A DNA stretch of 64,000 bases from Janthinobacterium agaricidamnosum. Its GTDB lineage: Bacteria > Pseudomonadota > Gammaproteobacteria > Burkholderiales > Burkholderiaceae_D. Shown in pieces: positions 17,741-26,737 of this stretch; positions within the stretch are counted from its first letter, which is position 1, and every line of letters starts with the position of its first letter. The position numbers were made by a program, and so were the translations under genes. The stretch is taken from NCBI RefSeq assembly GCF_003667705.1, contig NZ_CP033019.1, forward strand, positions 1,240,001-1,304,000, given 5' to 3'. The notes under the pieces are model-generated. The model was not told the origin of the DNA and ran no database searches. It saw nothing but the letters and a program-made list of their open reading frames with translations.

Positions 17741-18505
17741 TCAAGCATGGCGCGCCAGAATGGCGGCCGTTTCTTCGATGGCCTGGTGCGTGCGCGCGGC
17801 CATGGCGTCGCCCAGCATCACCAGCACGGGGCCGTGGGTGTCACCCAGGCCGTGCGCCAGGGCGCTCAGCGTCAGGCGCACGATGCGCTGGTCCGGGCGG
17901 CTGCAGTTTTCTATCACCACCACCGGGGTGTCGGCACGGCGGCCCTGGGCCAGCAAGCGCTGCGCCGTGGCAATGGCTTCGCGGCCACCCATGTATTGCA
18001 CCAGGGTGTCGCAGTCGGGAATGCGCGTCTGGTCCGGTTCGCCCGGCGCCGTGCTGGACGTGAAAAAGGCCACGCTGCGCGACACGCCCCGCTTGGTCAG
18101 CGGCTGCTGTGTTGCGGCCGCCGCCGCCAGCGCCGTGGTAATGCCGGGCACCACTTCGACGGCGATGCTCGCTTCTTCCAGCGCCCGCAATTCCTCGTCG
18201 GCACGGCCGAACAGCATGGGATCGCCCCCTTTCAGGCGTACCACGACGGCGTGCTTGCGCGCGTTGTCGACCAGTTGCTTGTTAATAAACGCCTGCGCCG
18301 TCGACAACTGGCCGCAGCGCTTGCCGACCAGGATTTTTTGCGCCTGCGGGCACAGCTCCAGCATCTCTTCGGTGACCAGCGCGTCGTGCAGCACGACATC
18401 GGCCTGCGCCAGCAGGCGGGCGCCGCGCAAGGTCATCAGGTCTTGCGCGCCGGGGCCTGCGCCGATCAGGTAGACCTTGCCGGGGAGAGATGCGGAGTTG
18501 TTCAT
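17741..18505 (-). CDS. cobA: uroporphyrinogen-III C-methyltransferase
   Basis: 254 residues, the single-domain SUMT form lacking the CysG dehydrogenase/chelatase part. Signatures: VYLIGAGPGAQDLMTLRGAR at the N-terminus, VVVRLKGGDPMLFGR, EVVPGITTALAAAA and TPVVVIENCSRPDQ. It methylates uroporphyrinogen III twice with SAM to give precorrin-2, the branch point to siroheme and cobalamin. As the last gene of the sulfur operon (27 bp after cysN) its expected job is siroheme supply to CysI. The precorrin-2 dehydrogenase step is not encoded in the window. Confidence 0.93.
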   Translation of the reverse strand: MNNSASLPGKVYLIGAGPGAQDLMTLRGARLLAQADVVLHDALVTEEMLELCPQAQKILVGKRCGQLSTAQAFINKQLVDNARKHAVVVRLKGGDPMLFGRADEELRALEEASIAVEVVPGITTALAAAAATQQPLTKRGVSRSVAFFTSSTAPGEPDQTRIPDCDTLVQYMGGREAIATAQRLLAQGRRADTPVVVIENCSRPDQRIVRLTLSALAHGLGDTHGPVLVMLGDAMAARTHQAIEETAAILARHA

Positions 18506-18532
18506 GCTAGCCTTCTTCAGTCGAGATACGGG

Positions 18533-19849
18533 TTACAGCCGAACCATGCCCGCGGCGACGGTCTGGTGGGTGACTTCATCGATCAGGATGAATGCCCCCG
18601 TGGCGCGGATATCGGCATACGCATCGGCCGCCAGCGCCTGCTGCACGTTCAGGCTGATGCGGGCGATGTCGTTCAATTTCAAGCCTTCGGCCGGATGGCG
18701 CTGCTGCGTATTGATGTCGAGAATCGACTCGATCGCCGTCACCTTGGCCGCCGTCTGTTTGGTGCCATGCTTGATCCAGTACTTGCGGCGCAGGTCCAGC
18801 GCGTCTTCCGACAGCCAGCACACGTCGGCCACCACCTGTTTCAGCAGGGTGGCGGGGCGCTCGCTGCTGGCCAGCAAGTCGCCGCGCGAAATGTCCAGAT
18901 ATTCATTGAGCAGCAGGGTCACGGACTGGCCCACCACGGCCGTTGGCAGCGAACCGTCGAGGGTGACGATGTCTTTCACTGTCGCCGTCTGGCCCGATGG
19001 CTGCACCACCAGGGTGTCGCCGATGCTGACCTTGCCCGCCTCGATGCGGCCCATGTAGCCACGGAAATCGTTCGCTTCGTGGCCGTTGTGGCGCGCCACC
19101 AGCTGCACGGGGAAGCGGAATGGCGTGTCGTGCGATTCGTCGTAGACGGACAGCGATTCGAGCAGCTCGATCAGGGTGGGGCCCGTGTACCAGCCCAGCT
19201 TGTCGCCGCGCTCGACGACATTGTCGCCCGTCAAGGCCGACAATGGAATCGGCGTGATGTCCTTCAGGCCCAGCGACTGGGCAAATTCGCGGTAGGCGGC
19301 GACGATGCGGTTGTACACCGTTTCATCATAATCGACCAGGTCCATCTTGTTGACGGCCACGACCACGTGCTCGATCTGCAGCAAATGGGCAATCGTCGAA
19401 TGACGTTTGGTCTGGATCAGCAGTTCCACGCTGCCGTCGTCACCGAGTTTGACTTTCGACACGTCGATCAGGATGATGACGGCGTCGGCCGTGGACGCCC
19501 CCGTGACCATGTTGCGCGTGTACTGTTCATGGCCCGGCGTGTCGGCGATGATGAATTTGCGTTTCGGCGTGGCAAAGTAGCGGTAGGCCACGTCGATGGT
19601 GATGCCTTGCTCGCGTTCCGCTTCCAGGCCGTCCGTCAGCAAGGACAGGTCGACCGTGTCGCCCACCGTGCGCTTGTGCTTGGAGCGCGACATGGCGTCG
19701 AGCTGGTCGGCGAAGATGCCCTTGCTGTCGAACAGCAAACGGCCGATCAGGGTGCTCTTGCCGTCATCGACGGAACCGGCTGTAATAAAGCGCAACATGC
19801 CGCGTTCAACGCTGTCGGTGAGAGTGGTGCTGGAGATTGCTGCGTTCAT
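18533..19849 (-). CDS. cysN: sulfate adenylyltransferase large subunit (GTPase)
   Basis: 438 residues. A translation-factor-type GTPase: G1 GSVDDGKSTL, G3 DTPGHEQYTRNM and G4 NKMDL are intact, followed by two beta-barrel domains. It lacks the APS kinase domain of CysNC fusions, consistent with the APS-reductase type of CysH in this operon, which needs no PAPS. With CysD it makes adenosine 5'-phosphosulfate, using GTP hydrolysis to drive the reaction. Its ATG overlaps the cysD stop (TAATG), indicating coupled translation. Confidence 0.96.
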   Translation of the reverse strand: MNAAISSTTLTDSVERGMLRFITAGSVDDGKSTLIGRLLFDSKGIFADQLDAMSRSKHKRTVGDTVDLSLLTDGLEAEREQGITIDVAYRYFATPKRKFIIADTPGHEQYTRNMVTGASTADAVIILIDVSKVKLGDDGSVELLIQTKRHSTIAHLLQIEHVVVAVNKMDLVDYDETVYNRIVAAYREFAQSLGLKDITPIPLSALTGDNVVERGDKLGWYTGPTLIELLESLSVYDESHDTPFRFPVQLVARHNGHEANDFRGYMGRIEAGKVSIGDTLVVQPSGQTATVKDIVTLDGSLPTAVVGQSVTLLLNEYLDISRGDLLASSERPATLLKQVVADVCWLSEDALDLRRKYWIKHGTKQTAAKVTAIESILDINTQQRHPAEGLKLNDIARISLNVQQALAADAYADIRATGAFILIDEVTHQTVAAGMVRL

Positions 19850-20760
19850 TAGAAATACCCTGCTTTCTTGCGTTTTTCCATCGAGGCTTCGGAAGTCTGG
19901 TCATCCATGCGGGTGGCGCCCCGCTCCGTGATTTGCGTGATTGCCGTCTCGGCGATGATGGCGTCCACCGTCGCCGCGTCGGACGACACGGGGCAGGTGC
20001 ACGAGATATCGCCCACCGTGCGGAAGCGCACGACTTGCGTTTCCACCGTTTCGCCTTCGCGCGGCGGCGTCAGATCCGTCAGCGGCACCAGCAGGCCGTT
20101 GCGCGGGATCACCTGGCGCTCGTGCGCGAAGTAGATCGGCGGCAATTCCAGTTTCTCGCGGGCGATGTATTGCCACACGTCCAGCTCCGTCCAGTTCGAG
20201 ATGGGGAAGACACGCATGTTTTCACCGGGATGCACGCGCGTGTTATACAAGTCCCACAGCTCGGGGCGCTGGGCTTTCGGGTCCCAGGCGCCAAATTCGT
20301 CGCGGAAGGAAAAAATGCGTTCCTTGGCGCGGGCCTTCTCTTCATCGCGGCGCGCACCGCCGATGCAGGCGTCAAAGCCATGTTCGGCGATGGTTTCCAG
20401 CAAGGTCACGGCTTGGGCCGCGTTGCGCGAATCCGTGGCCGGGTTGCGCAGGCGCACGGTGCCGCGCTGGATCGAGTCTTCGACGGAGCCGACGATCAGG
20501 CGCTCGCCCAGCTCGGCCACTTTTTTGTCGCGGAAAGTGATGACTTCCGGGAAGTTATGGCCCGTGTCGATATGCACGAGGGGAAACGGGAACTTGCCCG
20601 GGCGGAAGGCTTTCTCGGCCAGGCGCAGCAGGACGACGGAATCCTTGCCACCGGAAAACAGCAGGGCGGGATTGGCCGATTCGGCCGCCACTTCGCGCAT
20701 GATGTGGATGGCTTCCGATTCAAGGCTGTCGAGGTGACGCTGGTTCAAAATATTGCTCAT
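19849..20760 (-). CDS. cysD: sulfate adenylyltransferase small subunit
   Basis: 303 residues, standard CysD length. PP-loop SGGKDSVVLLRLAEKAF near residue 40 binds ATP; the C-terminal GERGATRMDDQTSEASMEKRKKAGYF block is typical. Forms the catalytic ATP sulfurylase half with CysN. Starts 30 bp after the cysH stop in the same direction, with AGAAAG as a modest ribosome site. Confidence 0.96.
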   Translation of the reverse strand: MSNILNQRHLDSLESEAIHIMREVAAESANPALLFSGGKDSVVLLRLAEKAFRPGKFPFPLVHIDTGHNFPEVITFRDKKVAELGERLIVGSVEDSIQRGTVRLRNPATDSRNAAQAVTLLETIAEHGFDACIGGARRDEEKARAKERIFSFRDEFGAWDPKAQRPELWDLYNTRVHPGENMRVFPISNWTELDVWQYIAREKLELPPIYFAHERQVIPRNGLLVPLTDLTPPREGETVETQVVRFRTVGDISCTCPVSSDAATVDAIIAETAITQITERGATRMDDQTSEASMEKRKKAGYF

Positions 20761-20790
20761 ATAGGATGCTTTCTTGTTCTGTGTGTCTGT

Positions 20791-21507
20791 TCAGGCTGCC
20801 ACGGATTTGATGCGGATCAACTTGCCGTCCACCATGTGCAGGCCGCATTCCTTGGAATCCGGGTTTTCCCACCACCAGCGCCCGGCGCGCACGTCTTCGC
20901 CCGGCTGCACGGCACGCGTGCACGGTTCGCAGCCGATGGACGGGTAGCCCTGGTCGTGCAGCGCGTTGTACGGCACGTCGTTCGCGCGGATATAGTCCCA
21001 CACATCCTGCTCGGACCAGTCGGCCAGCGGATTGAATTTCGTCATCGCGTGTGCCGCGTCGTCTTCCTGCACGTGCAATTCTGCGCGCGTGGTGGACTGG
21101 GCGCGGCGCTGTCCCGTGACCCAGGCCTTGTTGCCGGCCAGGGCGCGGCCCAGCGGTTCGACCTTGCGGATACGGCAGCATTCGCGGCGCATCTCGACGC
21201 TGTTATAAAAGGCGTTGAGGCCGTTCTGTTCCACGTAGGCAGCGACAAGCTCCGGCTGCGGGCGGTACAGGGTGATGTCGTGGCCGTAGCGGGTTTTCAC
21301 CTTGTCGAGCACGGCCAGGGTTTCCTGGTGCAGCCGGCCTGTTTCCAGGGAAAAGATGCCGATCGGCAGCTTTGCCTTGAGAATCATGTCGGTCAGCACC
21401 ATGTCTTCGGCTGCCAGGCTGGACGCGAACACGGCCGGCGAAAAATCCGCGGCGATGCGTGTCAGCGTTTGCTCGGTGGCGTGAATCAAAGAAGTCAGAT
21501 CGCTCAT
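20791..21507 (-). CDS. cysH: APS reductase (assimilatory, CysH family)
   Basis: 238 residues. Besides the CysH core and the C-terminal ECGLH active-site Cys motif, it has both Cys pairs of the [4Fe-4S] type: CCRIRKVEPL and GCEPCTRAV, followed by GEDVRAGRWWWE. This pattern marks enzymes that reduce adenosine 5'-phosphosulfate directly, whereas E. coli-type PAPS reductases lack the cluster cysteines. Product is sulfite, passed to CysI. Start ATG at 21507 has GAGGACCC upstream. Lies 9 bp downstream of the DUF934 gene. Confidence 0.94.
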   Translation of the reverse strand: MSDLTSLIHATEQTLTRIAADFSPAVFASSLAAEDMVLTDMILKAKLPIGIFSLETGRLHQETLAVLDKVKTRYGHDITLYRPQPELVAAYVEQNGLNAFYNSVEMRRECCRIRKVEPLGRALAGNKAWVTGQRRAQSTTRAELHVQEDDAAHAMTKFNPLADWSEQDVWDYIRANDVPYNALHDQGYPSIGCEPCTRAVQPGEDVRAGRWWWENPDSKECGLHMVDGKLIRIKSVAA

Positions 21508-21516
21508 GATGGGTCC

Positions 21517-22077
21517 TCAGATGCCGGCCGCGTTGTCGAGGTCAGGATTCTGGCCTTCGCGGTGGTGGCGGCGGAACAGCGGCGATTTCTGGTCCCACGA
21601 CGCCTGGTAGGTTTCCGAAAAGACGGACAAACCTTTCAGGGCGTCATGGATGCTGCGGTCCGGACGCGTCGCATAGGCATCGAAGCCGACGCGGTGCATG
21701 GAAAACAGCTGGTCGCGCAGCACGTCGCCGATGGCGCGCAATTCACCCTGGAAACCCAGGCGGGCGCGCAAATTGAACGCGATGGAATAGCCGCGGCCAT
21801 CCGTGAATTTCGGAAAGTCCACGCCGATGACGGGCAGTTGCGCCACGTCGGCCGCCAGGTCTTCTGGCCGTTCGTCGCTGGCCAGCCACACGCCGATGTC
21901 GGGCAGGCGCGCCAGCAGGGTCTCGCGCTGTGCTTGCCACACGGGCAGGGGGACGATGACCTTGCCGGCAGGCACGACCACCGTTTCCGGCGTGTCGGTC
22001 TCATCGAGGCGCAGCAAGCCCCAGGTATTCGGCACCACGGCGGCGTTCTTGATGATCTCTTCGCGTACTTCAAACAT
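21517..22077 (-). CDS. DUF934 protein of the sulfite reductase operon
   Basis: 186 residues from the ATG at 22077, which overlaps the 3' end of cysI by 8 bp; the longer open frame to 22386 is antisense-like and rejected. The protein matches the DUF934 family found next to CysI in many alpha- and betaproteobacteria, with the central GVDFPKFTDGRGYS and LRAIGDVLRDQLFSMHRVGFDAY blocks. Its role is not established; a helper or electron-transfer partner of the small sulfite reductase has been suggested from context. The overlap implies translational coupling to cysI. Confidence 0.88.
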   Translation of the reverse strand: MFEVREEIIKNAAVVPNTWGLLRLDETDTPETVVVPAGKVIVPLPVWQAQRETLLARLPDIGVWLASDERPEDLAADVAQLPVIGVDFPKFTDGRGYSIAFNLRARLGFQGELRAIGDVLRDQLFSMHRVGFDAYATRPDRSIHDALKGLSVFSETYQASWDQKSPLFRRHHREGQNPDLDNAAGI

Positions 22078-23758
22078 ATTCGTCTTCTCCCACCAGGTTG
22101 CCGACCGTGATCGGCGTTGCATATACGTGTTCCTTGAACGGCGCCAGGCCCAGGCGCTGGGCCGTATCGACGAAGCGCTCGCCTTCATGGCGGTCGCGCA
22201 CGTAGACGTGCAGCAGGCGGCCGATGACTTCAGGCATCTGCAGGGAAGAGAACGATGGTCCGATGATCTTGCCGATGGCCGCATTGTTGCCTTGCGCGCC
22301 GCCAATCGACACTTGATACCATTCGCTGCCATCCTTGTCGACGCCGAGGATGCCGATGCTGCCCACGTGATGGTGGCCGCAGGCATTGATGCAGCCGGAA
22401 ATATTCAGTTCGATCTCGCCGATGTCGTGCTGGAAGTCGATGCTGTCGAAGCGTTCCGCGATGGCGGCCGCGATCGGCAGCGACTTGGCGTTCGCCAGCG
22501 AGCAGAAATCGCCGCCCGGGCAGCAGATCATGTCCGTCAGCAAGCCGATGTTCGGCGTGGCCAGGCCGTGCGCCTTGGCTTCCTGCCACAGTGCAAACAG
22601 TTTCGACTGTTCCACGTCGGCCAGCACCAGGTTTTGTTCATGCGTCACGCGCAGTTCGCCAAAGCTGTAGCGGTCGGCCAGATCGGCCACGAAGTCGATC
22701 TGCTCGGCCGTCGCGTCGCCTGGCGGCACGCCCGTTTTCTTCAGGGACAGTACCACGGCCACGTAGCCGGGGCGTTGGTGCGGCTTGACGTTGCGCGCCA
22801 GCCAGTTTACATACGCCTTGTTGTCCGCGTGTTCGGCCTGGTAGTCGAGTTCTGGCAGGGCAAGGTAGGCGGGCGGATTGAAGAAGTCCGCCACGCGCTG
22901 CATTTCCTCGGCCGTCAAGGTTTCCGGACCATCCTTCAAATCGACCCACTCCGCTTCCACCTGGCGCGTGAATTCTTCCACGCCGATGGCTTTCAGCAAA
23001 ATCTTGATGCGCGCCTTGTATTTGTTGTCGCGGCGGCCGTGCAGGTTGTACACGCGCATGATCGCCTGGATATACGTCAGCAAGTGCTGCCATGGCAGGA
23101 AGTCGCGCACGACACTGCCCAGGATCGGCGTGCGGCCCATGCCGCCGCCGGCCATCACCTTGAAGCCCACTTCGCCAGCGGCGTTGCGCACGGCCGTCAA
23201 GCCGATGTCGTGCACGGCGATGGCGGCGCGGTCTTCCTCGGCGCCATTGATGGCGACCTTGAATTTGCGGGGCAGGGCGATGAACTCGGGGTGGAAGGTG
23301 CTCCACTGGCGCAATACTTCCGCGTACGGGCGCGGATCGATGATTTCATCGGCGGCGACGCCCGCAAACGGGTCCGATGTTGTATTACGGATACAGTTGC
23401 CGGACGTCTGGATCGCGTGCATTTCCACGGAAGCGAGGTCCGTCAGGATATCGGGCGTCTGTTCCAGCTCAATCCAGTTGAACTGGATGTTCTGGCGCGT
23501 CGTGAAGTGGCCATAGCCGCGGTCATACTTGCGCGCGATGTGCGCGAACATGCGCATCTGCTTGGACGACAGCAAGCCGTACGGCACGGCGATGCGCAGC
23601 ATGTAGGCGTGGCGTTGCATGTACAGGCCGTTTTGCAGGCGCAGCGGAATGAATTCCTCTTCCGTCAGTTCATTGGCGATACGGCGCGCAACCTGGTCTC
23701 GGTACTGGGCGATGCGTTCTTTGATGATGAGGTGGTCGTACTGATCGTAATGGTACAT
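22070..23758 (-). CDS. cysI: sulfite reductase hemoprotein (nitrite/sulfite reductase family)
   Basis: 562 residues with two ferredoxin-like and two siroheme/4Fe-4S domains. The cluster and siroheme ligands are CCPGGDFC and CINACGHHH near the C-terminus (Cys-x5-Cys then Cys-x3-Cys). RQNIQFNWIELEQ and RNTTSDPFAG fit the substrate-binding first half. It reduces sulfite to sulfide with six electrons. No flavoprotein CysJ is present, so the electrons probably come from ferredoxin or another donor. AGGA precedes the ATG at 23758. Second gene of the operon, 81 bp after the TauE/SafE gene. Confidence 0.94.
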   Translation of the reverse strand: MYHYDQYDHLIIKERIAQYRDQVARRIANELTEEEFIPLRLQNGLYMQRHAYMLRIAVPYGLLSSKQMRMFAHIARKYDRGYGHFTTRQNIQFNWIELEQTPDILTDLASVEMHAIQTSGNCIRNTTSDPFAGVAADEIIDPRPYAEVLRQWSTFHPEFIALPRKFKVAINGAEEDRAAIAVHDIGLTAVRNAAGEVGFKVMAGGGMGRTPILGSVVRDFLPWQHLLTYIQAIMRVYNLHGRRDNKYKARIKILLKAIGVEEFTRQVEAEWVDLKDGPETLTAEEMQRVADFFNPPAYLALPELDYQAEHADNKAYVNWLARNVKPHQRPGYVAVVLSLKKTGVPPGDATAEQIDFVADLADRYSFGELRVTHEQNLVLADVEQSKLFALWQEAKAHGLATPNIGLLTDMICCPGGDFCSLANAKSLPIAAAIAERFDSIDFQHDIGEIELNISGCINACGHHHVGSIGILGVDKDGSEWYQVSIGGAQGNNAAIGKIIGPSFSSLQMPEVIGRLLHVYVRDRHEGERFVDTAQRLGLAPFKEHVYATPITVGNLVGEDEYV

Positions 23759-23839
23759 ATCAATTCCTAAAAAAGCCGGGGTGCTTGAAGATTGCCTGGG
23801 ATGATGTTCTTGATACTGCTCTTGTCACTTGTTCGGTCA

Positions 23840-24613
23840 TTAATAGATTAGCTTCACTGCCACGCCGGTCAAGGTCATCGCCAGCAAGACTCTTAAAAAC
23901 TGTTCCGGCACGGATCGCGCGACCCAGGAGCCGAGCGTGATGCCGGGCAGGGAGCCGACCAGCAAGGAGGCCAGCAATTCCCAGTGGATGGAGCCGAGCC
24001 ACCAGTGGCCCAGCGCGGCGATGGCCGTCAGGGGCACGGCGTAGGCGATGTCGGTGCCCGCCACTTCGGCCGAGCTCATGCGTGGATACAGCATCACCAG
24101 CAAGGTCGCGCCGATGGCGCCGGCGCCGATCGACGAGACCGTCACCAGCACGCCCAGCACGGCGCCGGCAATGATGGTTGCGGCGGCAAGCTTGCTGCCT
24201 TGCAATTGTTTCTCAGGGTGGGCATTGATCCAGGCCAGCATGCGGCCCTTGAAAATGAGTGCCACGACGGTCAGCAGCACGGAGCCGGCGATCGAGTAAC
24301 GGATGATCTGGCCGATTTGCGGCGACAGGGTGCCGAACGATTTGAGCGCCAGGGTCGCGATGACGGCGGCGGGCAGGGCGCCGATGCACAGGCGCTTGAC
24401 GATATCCCAGCGGATGGTGCCGCGCAGGCGGTGCGTCAGGGTGCCGGCGCTCTTGGTGATCGAGGCGAAGGCCAGGTCGGTACCCACCGCCACGGAAGGC
24501 GGTACGCCAAACAGCAGGGTTAACAGCGGCGTCATCAGCGAGCCGCCGCCCACGCCGGTCATTCCTACGAGTAATCCTACGGCAAATCCTGAGACTATAT
24601 AAGACAAAGTCAT
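23840..24613 (-). CDS. TauE/SafE family transporter
   Basis: 257 residues with 7-8 predicted membrane helices. The N-terminus YIVSGFAVGLLVGMTGVGGGSLMTPLL is the family motif, repeated in weaker form in the second half (GAVLGVLVTVSSIGAGAIGATLL), reflecting the internal duplication. Members export or import sulfonate or sulfite-like anions. First gene of the operon ahead of cysI; GGGGGTG lies before the ATG. A sulfite or sulfate transport role is inferred from context; direction is unknown. Confidence 0.88.
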   Translation of the reverse strand: MTLSYIVSGFAVGLLVGMTGVGGGSLMTPLLTLLFGVPPSVAVGTDLAFASITKSAGTLTHRLRGTIRWDIVKRLCIGALPAAVIATLALKSFGTLSPQIGQIIRYSIAGSVLLTVVALIFKGRMLAWINAHPEKQLQGSKLAAATIIAGAVLGVLVTVSSIGAGAIGATLLVMLYPRMSSAEVAGTDIAYAVPLTAIAALGHWWLGSIHWELLASLLVGSLPGITLGSWVARSVPEQFLRVLLAMTLTGVAVKLIY

Positions 24614-24773
24614 GCTTGCACCCCCAAAGTACTCGCAATAGTAATAAACTTAGTGTTTATTCCAAACTACTAAGTACGCATTTGCTTATATGCGATATGC
24701 GTATATGCATGCATGCAAAATCATGGGTGGGGCGGAAACTCGGCAAATCACGGCAATCTAGGGCAAACCAGCA
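24614..24773. promoter_or_regulatory. divergent cys operon / cysB promoter region
   Basis: 160 bp, very AT-rich. AATAAAC (24643-24649) and GTTTATT (24655-24661) form a perfect 7-5-7 inverted repeat, and ACTTAGT/ACTAAGT symmetry continues to about 24675. A run of alternating TATGCG/ATATGC repeats covers 24686-24716. CysB-type regulators bind AT-rich half sites, so this is a good candidate for autoregulation and for control of the operon. Confidence 0.6.
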
Positions 24774-25715
24774 ATGAATCTCCATCAACTGCGCTTCGTG
24801 CGCGAAGCGGTCCGGCAGAACTACAACCTGACGGACGCCGCCAAGGCCTTGTTCACGTCGCAACCGGGCGTATCGAAAGCCATCATCGAGCTGGAGGAAG
24901 AGCTGGGCGTGGATATTTTTACGCGCCACGGCAAGCGCATCCGCGGCTTGACGGAGCCGGGCCGCCTGGTGCTGGAGTCCGTCGAGCTGATTATGCAGGA
25001 AATCGACAGCATGAAGCGCATCGGCAAGGAATTCGCGGCGCAGGACAGCGGCAGCTTTACCATTGCCACTACGCATACACAGGCGCGCTACACCTTGCCC
25101 AAGGTGGTGCAAGCTTTCATGCTGAAGTTCCCCAAGGTGCGATTGTCTTTACTGCAAGGAAATCCGCGCCAGATCGCCGAGATGGTGCAGCGCGACCAGG
25201 CGGATCTCGCCATCGCCACGGAATCGATCGCCGCCATCGATGGCCTGATCACCTTGCCATGCTATCAATGGGAACACGTGGTGGTGGTGCCCGTCGACCA
25301 TCCGCTGCTCAAATCGAAGTCCGTGACCCTGGAAGAAATCGCCGCCTTCCCCCTGATTACCTATGACAGCGCGTTCGCCGGACGCAACAAGATCGACCAT
25401 GCTTTCGTGCTGCGCGGCCTGAAGCCGGACATCTTGCTCGAAGCCATCGACGCGGACGTGATCAAGACTTATGTCGAGTTGGGCATGGGGATTGGTATCA
25501 TAGCTGGTATGGCCTTCGATGCCGAGCGCGACAAAGGCTTGCGCGCCATCCCTGTCGGGCACCTGTTCGGCATGAATGTGTCGCGCGTGGCCGTCAAGCA
25601 GGGCGCGTATTTGCGCAGCTATATTTATACCTTTATCGAGTTGCTGACGCCGACCTTGAACCGCAAGCTCATCGAGCAGGCGATGAGCGGTGATAAAGAG
25701 CACTACGAACTATAA
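24774..25715 (+). CDS. cysB: CysB-like LysR regulator of sulfur assimilation
   Basis: 313 residues. Winged helix at the N-terminus (MNLHQLRFVREAVRQNYNLT, FTSQPGVSKAIIELEEELG) with the CysB/Cbl-specific sequence, then the effector domain (TIATTHTQARYTLPKVVQAF, ITYDSAFAGRNKID). In enteric bacteria CysB is activated by N-acetylserine and antagonised by sulfide. Divergent from the seven-gene sulfur operon with a 160-bp shared control region, which supports the assignment over the close paralogue Cbl. Confidence 0.93.
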   Translation: MNLHQLRFVREAVRQNYNLTDAAKALFTSQPGVSKAIIELEEELGVDIFTRHGKRIRGLTEPGRLVLESVELIMQEIDSMKRIGKEFAAQDSGSFTIATTHTQARYTLPKVVQAFMLKFPKVRLSLLQGNPRQIAEMVQRDQADLAIATESIAAIDGLITLPCYQWEHVVVVPVDHPLLKSKSVTLEEIAAFPLITYDSAFAGRNKIDHAFVLRGLKPDILLEAIDADVIKTYVELGMGIGIIAGMAFDAERDKGLRAIPVGHLFGMNVSRVAVKQGAYLRSYIYTFIELLTPTLNRKLIEQAMSGDKEHYEL

Positions 25716-25776
25716 CAATGCATGAAGTCGGCCGGGCGAGGTGCCTGGCCAAGATTATTTAAGAAGAGAAGAAACA

Positions 25777-26427
25777 ATGATTACCGATCAGCTTGCCAAA
25801 TATTACGCCACCATCGCGCAGCAGTACGAGCGCGTCTATGACAAGCCCGAACGCCAGGAAGACCTGGAAGTGTTGCGCGACAAGGTCGCCGACGTGCTGG
25901 AAGGCCACACCGTGCTGGAACTGGCTTGCGGCACCGGCTACTGGACGGAAGTGGTCGCCGAGTCGGCCGAGTCCGTACTGGCCACCGATATCAACGATGA
26001 AATGCTGGCGCTGGCCCAGGCACGCGGCTTGCCCGACAACGTCACCTTCGCCAAGCTCGATGCCTTCAACTTGCCCGACGACATGCTGGGCAAGTTCACG
26101 GCCGTGTTCGCGGGTTTCTGGTGGTCGCACGTCAAGCGCGAAGACCAGGACAAATACCTGAAGCAATTGCGCACGAAGCTGGGCAAGGACATCCTGCTGG
26201 TGCTGATCGACAACTCGTATGTCGATGGCAGCAGCACCGTGATCGCGCGCACCGACCTGGAAGGCAATACGCACCAGTTCCGCACGACGGAGGCGGGCGA
26301 GCGCTATGAAGTGCTGAAGAATTTCCCATCGGATAGCCACCTGCGCAAGAAGTTTGCCCACTCGGCCCGCGAAATCCGCATGAAGCGCCTGGAATACTAC
26401 TGGCTGTTGAGCTGCCGTCTGAAGTAA
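25777..26427 (+). CDS. class I SAM-dependent methyltransferase
   Basis: 216 residues from ATG 25777 (AGAAGAAAC just upstream); an upstream GTG at 25741 is rejected. Motif I VLELACGTGYWTEVV, motif II VLATDINDEML and a hydrophobic motif (AVFAGFWWSHVKRED) are those of the Methyltransf_11/25 fold. The C-terminal half includes YYWLLSCRLK. Substrate unknown: small-molecule methyltransferases of this group are diverse. It follows cysB by 61 bp but there is no sequence evidence for shared regulation. Confidence 0.85.
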   Translation: MITDQLAKYYATIAQQYERVYDKPERQEDLEVLRDKVADVLEGHTVLELACGTGYWTEVVAESAESVLATDINDEMLALAQARGLPDNVTFAKLDAFNLPDDMLGKFTAVFAGFWWSHVKREDQDKYLKQLRTKLGKDILLVLIDNSYVDGSSTVIARTDLEGNTHQFRTTEAGERYEVLKNFPSDSHLRKKFAHSAREIRMKRLEYYWLLSCRLK

Positions 26428-26451
26428 GGCTGATCTGTCTATATGGTAGCG

Positions 26452-26546
26452 GTAGGTCGGATTAGCCCGTAGGGCGCAATCCGACAGGCGTTGCCGAAGG
26501 TGCTAGTCGGATTATGCGTGGCCTTGTCCCGCTAATCCGACCTACG
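26452..26546. repeat. REP-like palindrome pair (GTAGGTCGG type)
   Basis: Two palindromes in opposite orientation. First at 26452-26486: GTAGGTCGGATT...AATCCGACA; second at 26506-26546: GTCGGATTA...TAATCCGACCTAC. The outer GTAGGTCGG/CCGACCTAC ends make the pair itself an inverted repeat, like enterobacterial BIMEs. The same family recurs near 60.4 kb with GGCTTA in place of GGATTA. Confidence 0.85.
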
Positions 26547-26573
26547 GTAAATAGGCCTTGCCGCCGCATGAAT

Positions 26574-26594
26574 CGCCTCCGGGCGGTTTTTTTT
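26574..26594 (+). terminator. rho-independent terminator
   Basis: Short CGCC-TCCG-GGCG stem (26574-26585) followed by G and a run of eight T (26587-26594). It would end transcripts from the methyltransferase gene after the REP-like pair. Confidence 0.6.
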
Positions 26595-26612
26595 CGCCTG
26601 TTGTTTTTATCT

Positions 26613-26646
26613 GACAAGATGTTGTTCCAAAAAACAACATCTTGTC
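26613..26646. promoter_or_regulatory. perfect 14-bp inverted repeat upstream of porin gene
   Basis: GACAAGATGTTGTT (26613-26626), six-base spacer CCAAAA, AACAACATCTTGTC (26633-26646). Perfect symmetry over 14 bp, 91 bp ahead of the porin start. It could be a protein-binding operator or a hairpin in a long leader. No T-run immediately follows, so a terminator is less likely. Confidence 0.6.
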
Positions 26647-26737
26647 GATGTCATATTGTTGAAGTATTTCGTGGGCATGATTCGGTTCAGCAGCTAAGCA
26701 GCACCATTCTTGTCCAACCTAATGTAGAGAATCTCAA

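Noticed and set aside
19837..22110. 757-aa + frame opposite cysD-cysH
   Set aside because: Antisense shadow of well-conserved sulfur genes with low-complexity His/Arg/Gly content.
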